From Parendozoicomonas haliclonae (GTDB lineage Bacteria; Pseudomonadota; Gammaproteobacteria; Pseudomonadales; Endozoicomonadaceae), in NCBI RefSeq assembly GCF_900174585.1, contig NZ_FWPT01000016.1:1-64000 (forward strand): a DNA stretch of 64,000 bases, written 5' to 3'. This document shows positions 33,877 to 42,584 of this stretch, piece by piece. A program made the position numbers and the translations under genes. Below the pieces are notes generated by a model. That model saw only the letters and a list, made by a program, of their open reading frames with translations, did no database searches and was not told the DNA's origin. Position 1 is the stretch's first letter; each line of letters begins with the position of its first letter.

Positions 33877-34458
33877 TTAAGCGGCTTCAGTCTCTTCGGA
33901 AGCCTGCTTCTCCAGCTCCTTGATCTTCTCCTGCGCCTGCTCCAGCTCTTTTTTCAAAGAGTCCATCTCCGATTTACGGGTACGGGCAAGACGGGCGGAT
34001 TCGGTCAGTTGCTTTTTGAGGTCCTTGGCTTCTTTCTGGGCCTGGGCAGCCTGCTTCACCTTCTTGTCTGGTTCCATATGACGCAGACGCTTCAGTTCAG
34101 CCTGATCCTTCTTACCTTCCTGGATCTGATCCTGAAGGTTCTTTTCCAGCGTTTCGATCTTACGGGCCTGCTTGGCGTTGTCCTTCTCCAGCGTCTCGAT
34201 GCGGGTTGTCGCTTCTTCAAACTGGGTATTCAGGCGGGTCGTCTCGGTCTGGCTCTTGTTCGCCATGGCTTTCTGGTCAGAGTTTTCGCTGGCCATCACC
34301 TGAAGCTGCTTCTGGGCGCGTTTCAGGTCTTCCTGGAGCGTATCAAGCTTCTGCTGGAACTGGGCACGAACTTTATCTTCGCAGGTTTGGTAGAACTCTA
34401 GCCGGTACTCAATAACGGCATTCAGATCCGCTTCGAGCTCCTTTTCTCTGTTAAGCAC
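33877..34458 (-). CDS. Long coiled-coil protein of unknown function
   Basis: A 193-residue protein that is almost one continuous alpha-helical coiled coil: heptad-rich, highly charged (E, K, Q, R) from residue 1 to about 185, with segments such as LEKDNAKQARKIETLEKNL and ELEQAQEKIKELEKQ. No signal peptide, membrane helix or catalytic motif. Such composition gives spurious similarity to many proteins, so no family is claimed. Monocistronic. Confidence 0.65.
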   Translation of the reverse strand: MLNREKELEADLNAVIEYRLEFYQTCEDKVRAQFQQKLDTLQEDLKRAQKQLQVMASENSDQKAMANKSQTETTRLNTQFEEATTRIETLEKDNAKQARKIETLEKNLQDQIQEGKKDQAELKRLRHMEPDKKVKQAAQAQKEAKDLKKQLTESARLARTRKSEMDSLKKELEQAQEKIKELEKQASEETEAA

Positions 34459-34737
34459 TTAAAACAACACTCCTCTATTTGTAAATAGACTGTTATGTAT
34501 AGAACGTGCATTGATTGCGGCGGCTTACTATATCAAATACAGAAAAAAAGTGTGCCACTCAAATCAATAACAGGCCGCCTCAATGTTACAGAGCCATCAC
34601 AATTTCGCCTGCTCATGACAAATCACTATAGACAATGCAGCCACAGCCGGCGAAGTTCGCGAAAAAACATTCGTTTCTCTGTTCACCGAAATCTTACATT
34701 CCATTACTCTGCACCTTTTTCCTGAAGGCCGCTCACC

Positions 34738-35754
34738 ATGATCTCGTTTGCCAGTGATAACTGCGCCTCTGCCCTGCCCGAAGTGCTGGCCAGCCTCTCC
34801 GAAGCCAACCATGGCCACATGCCTGCATACGGGGCCGACCCGGTCACTGAACGGGCTGTCGCCTTAATAAGACAGTCACTGAATACCGAGGCTCCTGTCT
34901 ATTTTGTCGGCACGGGAACCGCAGCCAATGTACTGGCCCTGAAGGCGATGGTACTGGATTACCAGAGCATCATCGCCCCGGACACAGCTCATATCATGAC
35001 TCACGAGGTGGGCGCCCCCGCTCACCTGACCGGCTCCATGATCCTGACCCGTCCCAACACACTGGGCAAAATAACCCCGGACGATATCCGGGCTCTGCAC
35101 CGTGGCGAAACGGCCTGGGGACGTCACTCCACCGAGCCAAAGGTGGTCAGCATCAGCCAGCCCACCGAGTTTGGCACTGTGTACACACTGGAAGAGCTGG
35201 CCGCGATTCGTGCGACCTGTGATGAACTGAGCCTCTACCTGCACATGGACGGCTGTCGTCTGTACAATGCCGCAGCAACGCTGGGCTGCACATTGGCCGA
35301 TCTGGCAGGCTTTGCCGATATTCTCTGTCTTGGTGGCACCAAAGCCGGGTTAATGTTTGGAGAGGCGCTGGTGTTTATCAATCCACAACTGGCGGATAAT
35401 TTTGATCGTCGGCAGAAGCTGGGCCTGCAGCTGATGTCCAAGATGCGCTATGTCTCCGCCCAGTTTGAAGCCCTGTTTACTAACGATCTCGGCCTGAAAG
35501 CCGCCCACCATGCCAATGCCATGAGTCTGCGTTTGTGGGAAGGTCTGCAGCAATACGGTGCAAAAGCCGCTTATCCCGTCGAGAGTAACCAACTGTTTGT
35601 CACTCTTCCCAAGCAGGCTATCCCGCACCTGCAGCAGGCTTACCCATTCTATGTTTACGATCAGGAGCGAGGACTAGTGAGGCTGATTACCTCACACGAT
35701 ACCCATCCTGAACATGTCGACAGCTTCCTTGCTCTACTGAGAAAGTATGCCTAA
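34738..35754 (+). CDS. Low-specificity L-threonine aldolase (PLP)
   Basis: A 338-residue fold-type I PLP enzyme of the threonine aldolase family, cleaving threonine or allo-threonine to glycine and acetaldehyde. Features: SDNCASALPEVL at the N-terminus, FVGTGTAANVLALKAM (residues about 57-72), HMDGCRLYNAA near 166 and the PLP lysine in GGTKAGLMFGE (Lys202). The DGCR motif replaces the DGAR more common in LtaE and is seen in a branch of bacterial enzymes. Monocistronic, with GAAGG upstream of the ATG. Confidence 0.88.
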   Translation: MISFASDNCASALPEVLASLSEANHGHMPAYGADPVTERAVALIRQSLNTEAPVYFVGTGTAANVLALKAMVLDYQSIIAPDTAHIMTHEVGAPAHLTGSMILTRPNTLGKITPDDIRALHRGETAWGRHSTEPKVVSISQPTEFGTVYTLEELAAIRATCDELSLYLHMDGCRLYNAAATLGCTLADLAGFADILCLGGTKAGLMFGEALVFINPQLADNFDRRQKLGLQLMSKMRYVSAQFEALFTNDLGLKAAHHANAMSLRLWEGLQQYGAKAAYPVESNQLFVTLPKQAIPHLQQAYPFYVYDQERGLVRLITSHDTHPEHVDSFLALLRKYA

Positions 35755-35758
35755 AGGG

Positions 35759-35896
35759 TCACGCCAACCAGATTAGAGATACTGTTAACTGAAGGATTCC
35801 CAAGTCGTTACAGCCTAACTGATCGTACCGACTTGCGAATCTTCGGAATCACTCCAGCTTCTGGAAAAAGCTTTCAACCAGATTACGCGCCTTATT
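35759..35896 (-). pseudogene. Decayed IS5-family transposase, C-terminal remnant
   Basis: Minus-strand translation reads NKARNLVESFFQKLE, stop, FRRFASRYDQL, then a degenerate continuation to another stop. The pattern R-N-L-V-E-x-F-F-x-K-L-x-x-F-R-R-x-A-x-R-Y-D is the conserved C-terminus of IS5-family DDE transposases. An in-frame TGA and loss of the upstream part show it is dead. It begins 5 bases after the threonine aldolase stop, so no inverted repeats or target duplication could be assigned. Confidence 0.75.
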
Positions 35897-36420
35897 CAAC
35901 ACACGAGAACAGGATCCTGGCTGCAACCTTTCTCATATTTGATGAATAATTAAAAATGATTTCTGCCTCCCCCTTTTAAAACGCCCCCAGAACTTTCTTA
36001 CACTCCAATCGCCTAACTCCCGAACAGCCTGTACAAAATTTAAGCAACATTTAACAAAAACACTCAAAATACGACACAAGTCAACGAACACTTTGCTGAT
36101 TCACTATTACTATAACGGCATAGTCCTCTCGCGAGAGTTGGATCAGGAGCTGATGGTAATGTTGTCTTCTGTGTTTGAACCCGAAAGACATAGCCTCGTA
36201 TCTTTTAGTTTCTTAATGGCAGATTAGCGAGATAGCCAAGACCCAACCCGATGCAATTCTATTGGTAATTATGGATGAGCCCATCCTCATACCCGATAGA
36301 AAGATTGATCAATCACCTTTTCCTTATTAACAAACTTTTTTGATTGAAATGAGTTCTTTTATTCAATTCAAAGAACTTGTCTTCACAAAAGATCACTTTA
36401 GACTCATTTAGCGTTTCAAA
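35897..36420. other. A/T-rich intergenic region before the PHP-domain lipoprotein gene
   Basis: Apart from the short IS remnant to its left, this stretch has no convincing reading frame. It holds a perfect palindrome at 36126-36137 and A/T-rich tracts at 36330-36418 that could form the promoter of the gene starting at 36421. No RNA gene seen. Confidence 0.5.
36126..36137. promoter_or_regulatory. Perfect 12-bp palindrome CTCTCGCGAGAG
   Basis: CTCTCGCGAGAG is GC-rich within an A/T-rich intergenic stretch, 284 bp upstream of the PHP-domain gene. It may be an operator or a remnant of a mobile element end. It is an isolated motif, so confidence is low. Confidence 0.3.
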
Positions 36421-39030
36421 ATGAAGAAGTTAGACAGAAGAAAGTTTTTAAAATCCATGTCCGTGGTGACCGCAGCTGGCGTCACCGTTATTTCTTTACC
36501 CGGCTGTGCAACAGCGCTGAATAAATTTGGCAAGAGCAATAGTCAAGAGGGTGTGCGTCCACTTGATACCCCTTATCTTGGCAAAGGGCTGATCATTGCA
36601 TCACTTGGCCAACTGGCATCTCAAGGCATCATCCGCGAAGGGGAAAGTCTGATTCCCGGCGGCGACGCCCTCAAGTCCAAAGATATCATCATTGCCAACG
36701 ATAAAATCGCCATTACCGTGGGCGTGCTCTCCCCGGATCCATGGGGCTATCCCGTAGGCTCTGTGCTGGATATGGCGCAGGTAAGCGGTACCATTCAAAA
36801 CAATGTGGCAGACAGCTTTAAATCCGGCCATCTTGTAGCAAGCGATGACCGTCTCTGGGATATGCGCCTGCTGATGAATAGCTGGGACTCCTGGGGCCCT
36901 TCAAACTGTGGCACGCCAACTTTTGAAATCGTTGAGAACTACACGTTCGATAATACCTCCGCTGCCAATCCTGCACTGAAAGTCTCGCTTGAATACAAAG
37001 AGAACTCAGCGGCCGATCCGCAGACCTTTACCGATCCTTTGATTATTGAAACATACTACTCACTTGCTCCGGGTGATGATTATGTCAAGGTCAAATCGCT
37101 GATTATTAACAACACCGCGAAGACATTTAAGTCCCGTGCGACCGGCTATAACTTCAGCAGTAAATCCACCAGCCTGACTTCACCAGGCAGAACGGTTTAC
37201 AACGAAAATAACCAGAAAGCACAAAACGACTTTATCGCCATCTACAACCCGGAATACACCAACGGTCTTATCGTACCAGGTGTTGAAGATGTTTATGTGG
37301 GTACAGGCTATGCGGACTCTTATTCCACATATGATTACCTGCCTCTGACCCAGACCGAGATTGTCGCCTTTATGCGTACCGACGCTGTTCGGGATATCGC
37401 AAACACAACCGAACAGATGCTGGATATCAAAGGGGTACCGGCAAGTGAAAGGGTTGTAATTTCAGGCATACTTCTGGATGACGCCCAGAACCCGATTCCA
37501 AATGGTGTTGTCGGGGTTGAAAGAACTGATGGCAAGGCATGGACCTTTGTCACCTGGGTTGCTGCCAACCAAAATGGTGAGTACGAAGTACAGCTGAACA
37601 GACCAGGAAAGATTGATGAGTACAGACTCTACGGCATGGAAGAGAACTATGCCATCACTCCGGATTCTGAAAAGCTGGTTCTCTCCGGCGCAATGCCTGC
37701 AGGGGACAATGTGGCGATCAAGGCCGCTCCTCTGAAACTGAAGAAGACCGTTCCTGTTACCGTCAATGTGACTGATCAGAATGGAAACCCGCTCTACTCC
37801 AAGATTCAGGTTCTTGGCATCAAGCGAAATGTCGTTGACTACCTGGCAAACAACCTTTTCTTTACCGACTTTGACGGCAAGGGAAAGAATGTTGTTCTGG
37901 TGGCACCGGGTGAATTTGAGATTGAAGTCAGCAACGGTATCGACTTCTTCGCAAAAGGCGTTCGCTTCAAAGGCCATACCGACAAAGACACTCAGATTAA
38001 TATCACTCTGGACTCCATCGGGGATTTGAGAAAAGAGGGATGGTACAACGCGGATTTACACCATCACGTCAACAAATCTGATGCCTGCACATCGCCTGAA
38101 AACTTTATTCGCTCCAACCTGGCAGCGGGTACCAGCATTGCGTTCACCTCGGATCATGACGACTCCAGTGCCAATATCGATGTCACCACACTGATCGGTA
38201 AGCACAAGCTGGATATCGAACACATACCGGCGGTAGAAATATCCGCGAGCTGGTCCCACTTCAACGTGGTTCCAAAATCCAAAAAAGCACGCGATTTCAT
38301 GCTGGATCTCTCTGAGAAGACCGGTGGAAAATATAAGTTTGATCAGTATGATCTGTTCAAAAATATCGTGGATTCGGTTCATTCCAAAGATATGTACTTC
38401 ATCGCCAACCACCCCTGGATCTCTTATGGCCTGTTTTACGCTGAAGAGCTGAATAAGGTTCCGGGTGGCTACTATGGTCAGTACGATCTGATCGAGCTGA
38501 ACGCCGGTGTTTCCGAAGCGTCCAACATTAAGACAATGGAATCGGCCAGACAGCGCTGGACCAAAGCACTTTCAGGCGGGAAAAAGTACTTCCTCACCGG
38601 CTCCTCTGATACCCACGACGTATTGGATTCAACCGGAACCTACACCGGTTTGGCGAGAACCTTTGTCAAGGTGAACGATAAAGCCAATGTTCTGGATGCC
38701 TATGCAGAAGGGTTGGCACTGGGCCATGGTTACGCAAGTTATGGCCCTCTGATGTTCCCAAGCGATTCTCAGATGTTCGGAGAAACGTTCAAGGTGCAAA
38801 AAGGCGATCACTTTGAAATTTCCCTGCCGGTAAAATCGGTCAACGGAATTGCAAAGATTGAGATCTTTGGAAAAGAGGGTGTTGTGTCTACACAAAAGGT
38901 GAATAACGCTGCAGAGATGATCTTCACCCAGAACGTGAAAACCGATGTGGATAACTGGTATCAGGTGGTTGTGACCGACAGCAAGGGTAAGTCTGCATTT
39001 GCGAACCCTTACTTTGTGACCGTATCCTGA
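36421..39030 (+). CDS. Tat-exported lipoprotein with CehA/McbA-like PHP-domain metallohydrolase
   Basis: An 869-residue protein. The N-terminus combines a twin-arginine motif (DRRKFLK, residues 5-11) and a lipobox (LPGC, Cys29), so it should be a Tat lipoprotein. Residues about 60-340 form a beta-rich region, and 340-520 contain two carboxypeptidase-regulatory-like Ig domains (ISGILLDDAQNPIPNGVVG, VTVNVTDQNGNPLYSKIQV). The PHP metal site lies in 535-770: WYNADLHHH (D545, H547-549), TSDHD (578-580), IANHPW and GSSDTHD. The C-terminus is another beta domain. The CehA/McbA family includes carbaryl hydrolase; a phosphoesterase or ester/amide substrate is equally possible. Ends at a strong bidirectional hairpin. 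Confidence 0.8.
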   Translation: MKKLDRRKFLKSMSVVTAAGVTVISLPGCATALNKFGKSNSQEGVRPLDTPYLGKGLIIASLGQLASQGIIREGESLIPGGDALKSKDIIIANDKIAITVGVLSPDPWGYPVGSVLDMAQVSGTIQNNVADSFKSGHLVASDDRLWDMRLLMNSWDSWGPSNCGTPTFEIVENYTFDNTSAANPALKVSLEYKENSAADPQTFTDPLIIETYYSLAPGDDYVKVKSLIINNTAKTFKSRATGYNFSSKSTSLTSPGRTVYNENNQKAQNDFIAIYNPEYTNGLIVPGVEDVYVGTGYADSYSTYDYLPLTQTEIVAFMRTDAVRDIANTTEQMLDIKGVPASERVVISGILLDDAQNPIPNGVVGVERTDGKAWTFVTWVAANQNGEYEVQLNRPGKIDEYRLYGMEENYAITPDSEKLVLSGAMPAGDNVAIKAAPLKLKKTVPVTVNVTDQNGNPLYSKIQVLGIKRNVVDYLANNLFFTDFDGKGKNVVLVAPGEFEIEVSNGIDFFAKGVRFKGHTDKDTQINITLDSIGDLRKEGWYNADLHHHVNKSDACTSPENFIRSNLAAGTSIAFTSDHDDSSANIDVTTLIGKHKLDIEHIPAVEISASWSHFNVVPKSKKARDFMLDLSEKTGGKYKFDQYDLFKNIVDSVHSKDMYFIANHPWISYGLFYAEELNKVPGGYYGQYDLIELNAGVSEASNIKTMESARQRWTKALSGGKKYFLTGSSDTHDVLDSTGTYTGLARTFVKVNDKANVLDAYAEGLALGHGYASYGPLMFPSDSQMFGETFKVQKGDHFEISLPVKSVNGIAKIEIFGKEGVVSTQKVNNAAEMIFTQNVKTDVDNWYQVVVTDSKGKSAFANPYFVTVS

Positions 39031-39055
39031 ATATCTAAGCCGGATATTGCATGAT

Positions 39056-39093
39056 ATTTTGCTTGCCCTGCTTTCGGGCAGGGTAAGCAAAAT
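39056..39093. terminator. Strong bidirectional hairpin terminator
   Basis: ATTTTGCTTGCCCTGC (39056-39071) pairs with GCAGGGTAAGCAAAAT (39078-39093) with one G-T pair, loop TTTCGG, between convergent genes ending at 39030 and 39097. Confidence 0.8.
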
Positions 39094-39096
39094 CCC

Positions 39097-40131
39097 CTAT
39101 ACACTTCCAAAAAAGTTATGCACACCCCAATCATCATCACAACTGAGTCGTTTCAGATATCCTATTTGATCCCGCCAAAAATCGTTTGAAGACGTTACTT
39201 TTGAGAATCTTGGTTCTTGCAACACTCTTGAGTATCCGCATATTGCATCTTGGGCTAATGGCAGATCATTGAAATGAAACTCAAACAAATCTTTCTTTTC
39301 ATCAAGCGTAACACCAGCTAACTCATTAATGCGATCATCAAAAAATGGAAAGTGATACTCTAATAGATTAGTCAGATTAATAACATTTATTCTAACAGAG
39401 TGAAGGGATAGTAAAGATTTCAATGTACCCATTTGATCCATGCTAAAAGCATTTACACAAACAGGAATGACTGAAATTCTTCTTGCAGAGGACCTAACTT
39501 GTGAAAGTCTACCTTCAGAAAAAAACGGATTGAATTCTTTTGTATGTTGTTTTGCATGAAAATAACCATCTTTGAATTCTTGTTTTGAGTCAATTGGGAC
39601 AATTGAATGACTTATCCTTTCAAGATAGAGGTCTTCGGAAAGGCTTGAGTGAGTTGATTGTAGTTCTTCCAAACTTTTTACGACAACATTTAGCAAGCAT
39701 GGATCATTGTCAAGCATTAAGACTGCATCACTTGAACGTTCCAGTTCGGGCAGGATAGAAGTTAAACAACTTTCACCCACCAGTAATGCTACGCGAATAT
39801 ATCTTTCTGGTGCAGGAGTATAACTTCTCACTGCATCCATAAATGTGTAGAAACTCTTACCGGAATAATTTGATGGGCTCTCGAACCGGCATGGGAAGTC
39901 ATTGCAGTGCCAATAGTGCGGCAATCGACAAAAGGTATTTTCTCTATAATTATTATCGACTATTTTAGTATCAGGTAATGGAAACGTACGACGAATATCG
40001 TCACAAAACACCTTTACGCTCTTAGCCTTCTCCATTTTCTCCTTTGTTAATTCAGTGCCAGAAAGAGCATCTGAAACGTTGAGACTGCTTGTTGTATAAA
40101 CACCTGTTCTTAATCCACTGGCAGCATGCAT
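39097..40131 (-). CDS. Uncharacterised A/T-rich gene, possible methyltransferase-like fold
   Basis: A 344-residue protein I do not recognise. No signal peptide or membrane helix. Residues about 118-150 (VALLVGESCLTSILPELERS, then VLMLDNDP) could be a Rossmann-like motif I and acidic motif II as in SAM-dependent methyltransferases, and INVINLTNLLEY near 257 fits a later strand, but this is only a weak pattern match. The base composition is clearly A/T-richer than the flanking housekeeping genes, consistent with horizontal acquisition. Possible effector, not testable from sequence alone. Confidence 0.5.
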   Translation of the reverse strand: MHAASGLRTGVYTTSSLNVSDALSGTELTKEKMEKAKSVKVFCDDIRRTFPLPDTKIVDNNYRENTFCRLPHYWHCNDFPCRFESPSNYSGKSFYTFMDAVRSYTPAPERYIRVALLVGESCLTSILPELERSSDAVLMLDNDPCLLNVVVKSLEELQSTHSSLSEDLYLERISHSIVPIDSKQEFKDGYFHAKQHTKEFNPFFSEGRLSQVRSSARRISVIPVCVNAFSMDQMGTLKSLLSLHSVRINVINLTNLLEYHFPFFDDRINELAGVTLDEKKDLFEFHFNDLPLAQDAICGYSRVLQEPRFSKVTSSNDFWRDQIGYLKRLSCDDDWGVHNFFGSV

Positions 40132-40477
40132 ATCTTTATAACTATATAACTTCCTTATACCTTAAGATCATCAGTTTAAATTAAAGTTCCCCGTAAATAT
40201 TTCTCATTAAAACGTTCATCACTATCCCAGAAAATAGATCAGTGAAAGCAGGCATAAATTTTTCCGCAAAAAATGGCATGTTAAGTCTCAGCGATGCACA
40301 GCCTCACCAGATTCGGATGACGTTTTGCAATGTGCCTCCGCAAAGCTGGAAAACCTTAATCTTTCTGACTGATAAAAAACCTTTATCAATCAGAAAGAAT
40401 TAAATAATTTCATTAATCACAGCCCACACATTACTCTGTAAATGCCAAAGGGACGAACCAGAGATGAGGACACCGGC
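40132..40477. other. Intergenic region with a 16-bp inverted repeat
   Basis: Contains CTTTCTGACTGATAAA (40361-40376) and TTTATCAATCAGAAAG (40382-40397), a 16-bp stem with a single mismatch and 5-base loop, followed by an A/T-rich tract. This may be a terminator for an upstream plus-strand transcript or an operator. There is no convincing gene in 40132-40441. Confidence 0.5.
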
Positions 40478-40636
40478 ATGAACAAAACCGCTTCCCCCAG
40501 CAAGCAATCCCCTACTGTTACAACTTCACGCAAAGCTACTTGCTGCAATTTCAGCAACAACTATTATGGAGATCAGGTTTGCAACTTGAACTCCAACAAT
40601 AAAGCCTTGGAAGCCGCAGACAAAGCTAACCGTTGA
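40478..40636 (+). CDS. Small hypothetical protein
   Basis: A 52-residue frame starting ATG at 40478 with GAGGA at 40465-40469, encoding a Ser/Thr/Asn-rich peptide (SPSKQSPTVTTSRKATCCNF then SNNYYGDQV). It ends 3 bp before the convergent SDR gene. No homology is recognised; it may be a chance frame. Confidence 0.3.
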   Translation: MNKTASPSKQSPTVTTSRKATCCNFSNNYYGDQVCNLNSNNKALEAADKANR

Positions 40637-40639
40637 CTG

Positions 40640-41245
40640 TTACTCCAGAAGCCGCAGGACCTCTCCGGTCCTGCTATCGCTTTGCAGCTGCACATAAAGC
40701 CGGGCGATCTGCATAGCCGGTACACCGGCGGCAGGGTCCTGCCCCATTGCGTCGAGGGTTTCAGAGATCCAGCCGGGAGAAACCGCGTTGATACATAGCT
40801 GATCATATTCCATTGCCGCGGAACGAACGGCACCCTCAATAGCAGCATTGGCTACGGTTCCCTGCCCGCTACCCGGTAGGGGCTCCTGAGCCAGCACACC
40901 TGTCGTCAGCGTTATATGACCACCTGGATTTAGTGAGACAGCCCCACAACGGATGACATTAATCTGCCCCATCAGCTTGTTGGCGACACTGAACGCCCAG
41001 TCGTCATCGGTAGCTTCCTGCCAACTGCCCCAGTTAAAAAGGCCTGCCGTACAGATCACGCCGTCAATGGGGCCGACACTATCGAACAACGAACGCAGCG
41101 AGTGAATATCGCTGATATCCGCTTTCAGATCAGTGGCCACCCTGGATACCGGCAATATTTCAACCGGTGATTCCTGCTCCTCAAACGCCTGCACAATATG
41201 ACGACCAATCAACCCGGTTGCACCTATCACCATAACCCGTTGCAT
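40640..41245 (-). CDS. Short-chain dehydrogenase/reductase-fold protein
   Basis: A 201-residue Rossmann protein with VIGATGLIGRHIV (residues 6-18, the G-x-x-G-x-x-G dinucleotide motif) and CTAGLFNWG near residue 65. At the position of the canonical Y-x-x-x-K catalytic pair the sequence reads GSGQGTVANAAIEG, so the usual Tyr and Lys are absent. The protein belongs to a short SDR branch that may have other chemistry or a non-catalytic role. It lies 12 bp downstream of a secreted unknown protein on the same strand. Confidence 0.7.
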   Translation of the reverse strand: MQRVMVIGATGLIGRHIVQAFEEQESPVEILPVSRVATDLKADISDIHSLRSLFDSVGPIDGVICTAGLFNWGSWQEATDDDWAFSVANKLMGQINVIRCGAVSLNPGGHITLTTGVLAQEPLPGSGQGTVANAAIEGAVRSAAMEYDQLCINAVSPGWISETLDAMGQDPAAGVPAMQIARLYVQLQSDSRTGEVLRLLE

Positions 41246-41257
41246 AATGGATACCTG

Positions 41258-42391
41258 TTACTCGTCGTAATAATCCCCGGTTTCCATGGGCGGATATTCA
41301 TCAACACCATGGTAAAGAACATGATCAATCCTATCGTCACGGGAGCGACTCTTATGGTGTTTTCTGCTCCAGCTATCTTTTACTTTCTTACCCTTTGGCA
41401 ACGACTCGCTCAAACCAACCACCCAGTTTTCTGCGACAATCTGATCAAACAGATCAGGGCTGCTGAGGCCCATCAAGACAACGGCAACCCACAAGGCCTC
41501 TTTCTCATCGGTGTCATCACTCGCCCTTTCCAAAAGCTCCATATACTCATGAAAAATACGGGCATAGCTTTCCATTCTTTTAGTAGGCTGGCGAAGCAGC
41601 GGCAACCACGCCTGAATAAAACTTAAATAATGCCTGCCCGATGAAGACAATTCAGACTCTAAGGCAGGGTCCTGCAGGATTAACTTCTCCAACTTCAACG
41701 CCACTGATTCCGGTTCTCCAATCGGCTCACTCTCTGAAATGATGTGCTCTCTCTCATCGTGCACATCACGAATTTCTCGGGCAAAAGTCAGCAACAACTT
41801 AAACGCATCGGAGACTGCAGTTTCGGGAGCAGGCATAACCCTGGCCAGCTCAACCTTGTCTTCCTCTGCTTTTTCATCAGCAAGAATTAATGCCTGTACT
41901 ACAGTCTGTCGATCAGACCAGTCGATGCCTCGCTCCCTGAGCACTTTCATCAATGGCATCTTGTCGATTATGGTGCGCGTGAAAGGATAGGCCTGCATAA
42001 AGCGATCACAGGCATTGGCCTCATGGACAATGGGTAGCGCATCTGGCAGCTTGTGCTTCGATGTTTTCTCCCGGCTGCCATGCCCTCCCCGCTTATTCCC
42101 TTTACCGCCATGAGCAGGTTTGTCCTTATGATGGGAACGGCCTTTACTCGCTCCGATACTCGAGACTGAGGCGGCGTGTTTTTGAGTGCTTTTTTTCTTT
42201 TTGCAGGGTTGGCCGATACTATGTCCGCCGGGAGGATCTGACATTGAAGGCTGACGACTGATAGAAGGCGGAGCGCCCACAGGCCCACTGGATTCACCTT
42301 TGCCTGCCGCCCAGACATCCCCCATATTCGCTATAAAAAACAAGACCACCACTGCAGTACATCGACAACACTGTGCGTATTGTTTGGGCAT
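41258..42391 (-). CDS. Secreted protein of unknown function with basic and acidic regions
   Basis: A 377-residue protein. The start at 42391 gives a cleavable signal peptide (MPKQYAQCCRCTAVVVLFFI, cleavage near AWA/GKG at about residue 29). The next 90 residues are strongly basic and low in complexity (KKKKSTQKHAAS, KGNKRGGHGSREKTSKHK). Residues 130-330 are helical and acidic. The C-terminus contains a basic patch (KKVKDSWSRKHHKSRSRDD) and ends in Y/D/E. No family is recognised. Export plus a lysine-rich segment resembles some secreted effectors, without proof. Confidence 0.5.
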   Translation of the reverse strand: MPKQYAQCCRCTAVVVLFFIANMGDVWAAGKGESSGPVGAPPSISRQPSMSDPPGGHSIGQPCKKKKSTQKHAASVSSIGASKGRSHHKDKPAHGGKGNKRGGHGSREKTSKHKLPDALPIVHEANACDRFMQAYPFTRTIIDKMPLMKVLRERGIDWSDRQTVVQALILADEKAEEDKVELARVMPAPETAVSDAFKLLLTFAREIRDVHDEREHIISESEPIGEPESVALKLEKLILQDPALESELSSSGRHYLSFIQAWLPLLRQPTKRMESYARIFHEYMELLERASDDTDEKEALWVAVVLMGLSSPDLFDQIVAENWVVGLSESLPKGKKVKDSWSRKHHKSRSRDDRIDHVLYHGVDEYPPMETGDYYDE

Positions 42392-42584
42392 TCGTTTTAT
42401 TCTCTCTGCCGCGTCCTGACAACCAAGCACAGCAGAGTATAGATAGCATTTCTTTACCCGCACGGTGGTCCAGTAAAAAACCGCAGCTTACTGCTCAGTT
42501 TGAATCAGCAAGCTATGGCTTTATCGTGAAGGCATCAATGGATGATAAAAAGAGGGCGTGGTACTGTTGAAATTTTACCTGTCA

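Noticed and set aside
33877-34458. Assigning the coiled-coil protein to a myosin-, SMC- or effector-like family
   Set aside because: Similarity to such families would come from heptad composition alone; no specific domain is visible.
42373-42570. Small plus-strand frame overlapping the start of the secreted orphan gene
   Set aside because: It is antisense to the signal-peptide region, lacks a ribosome site and shows no family.
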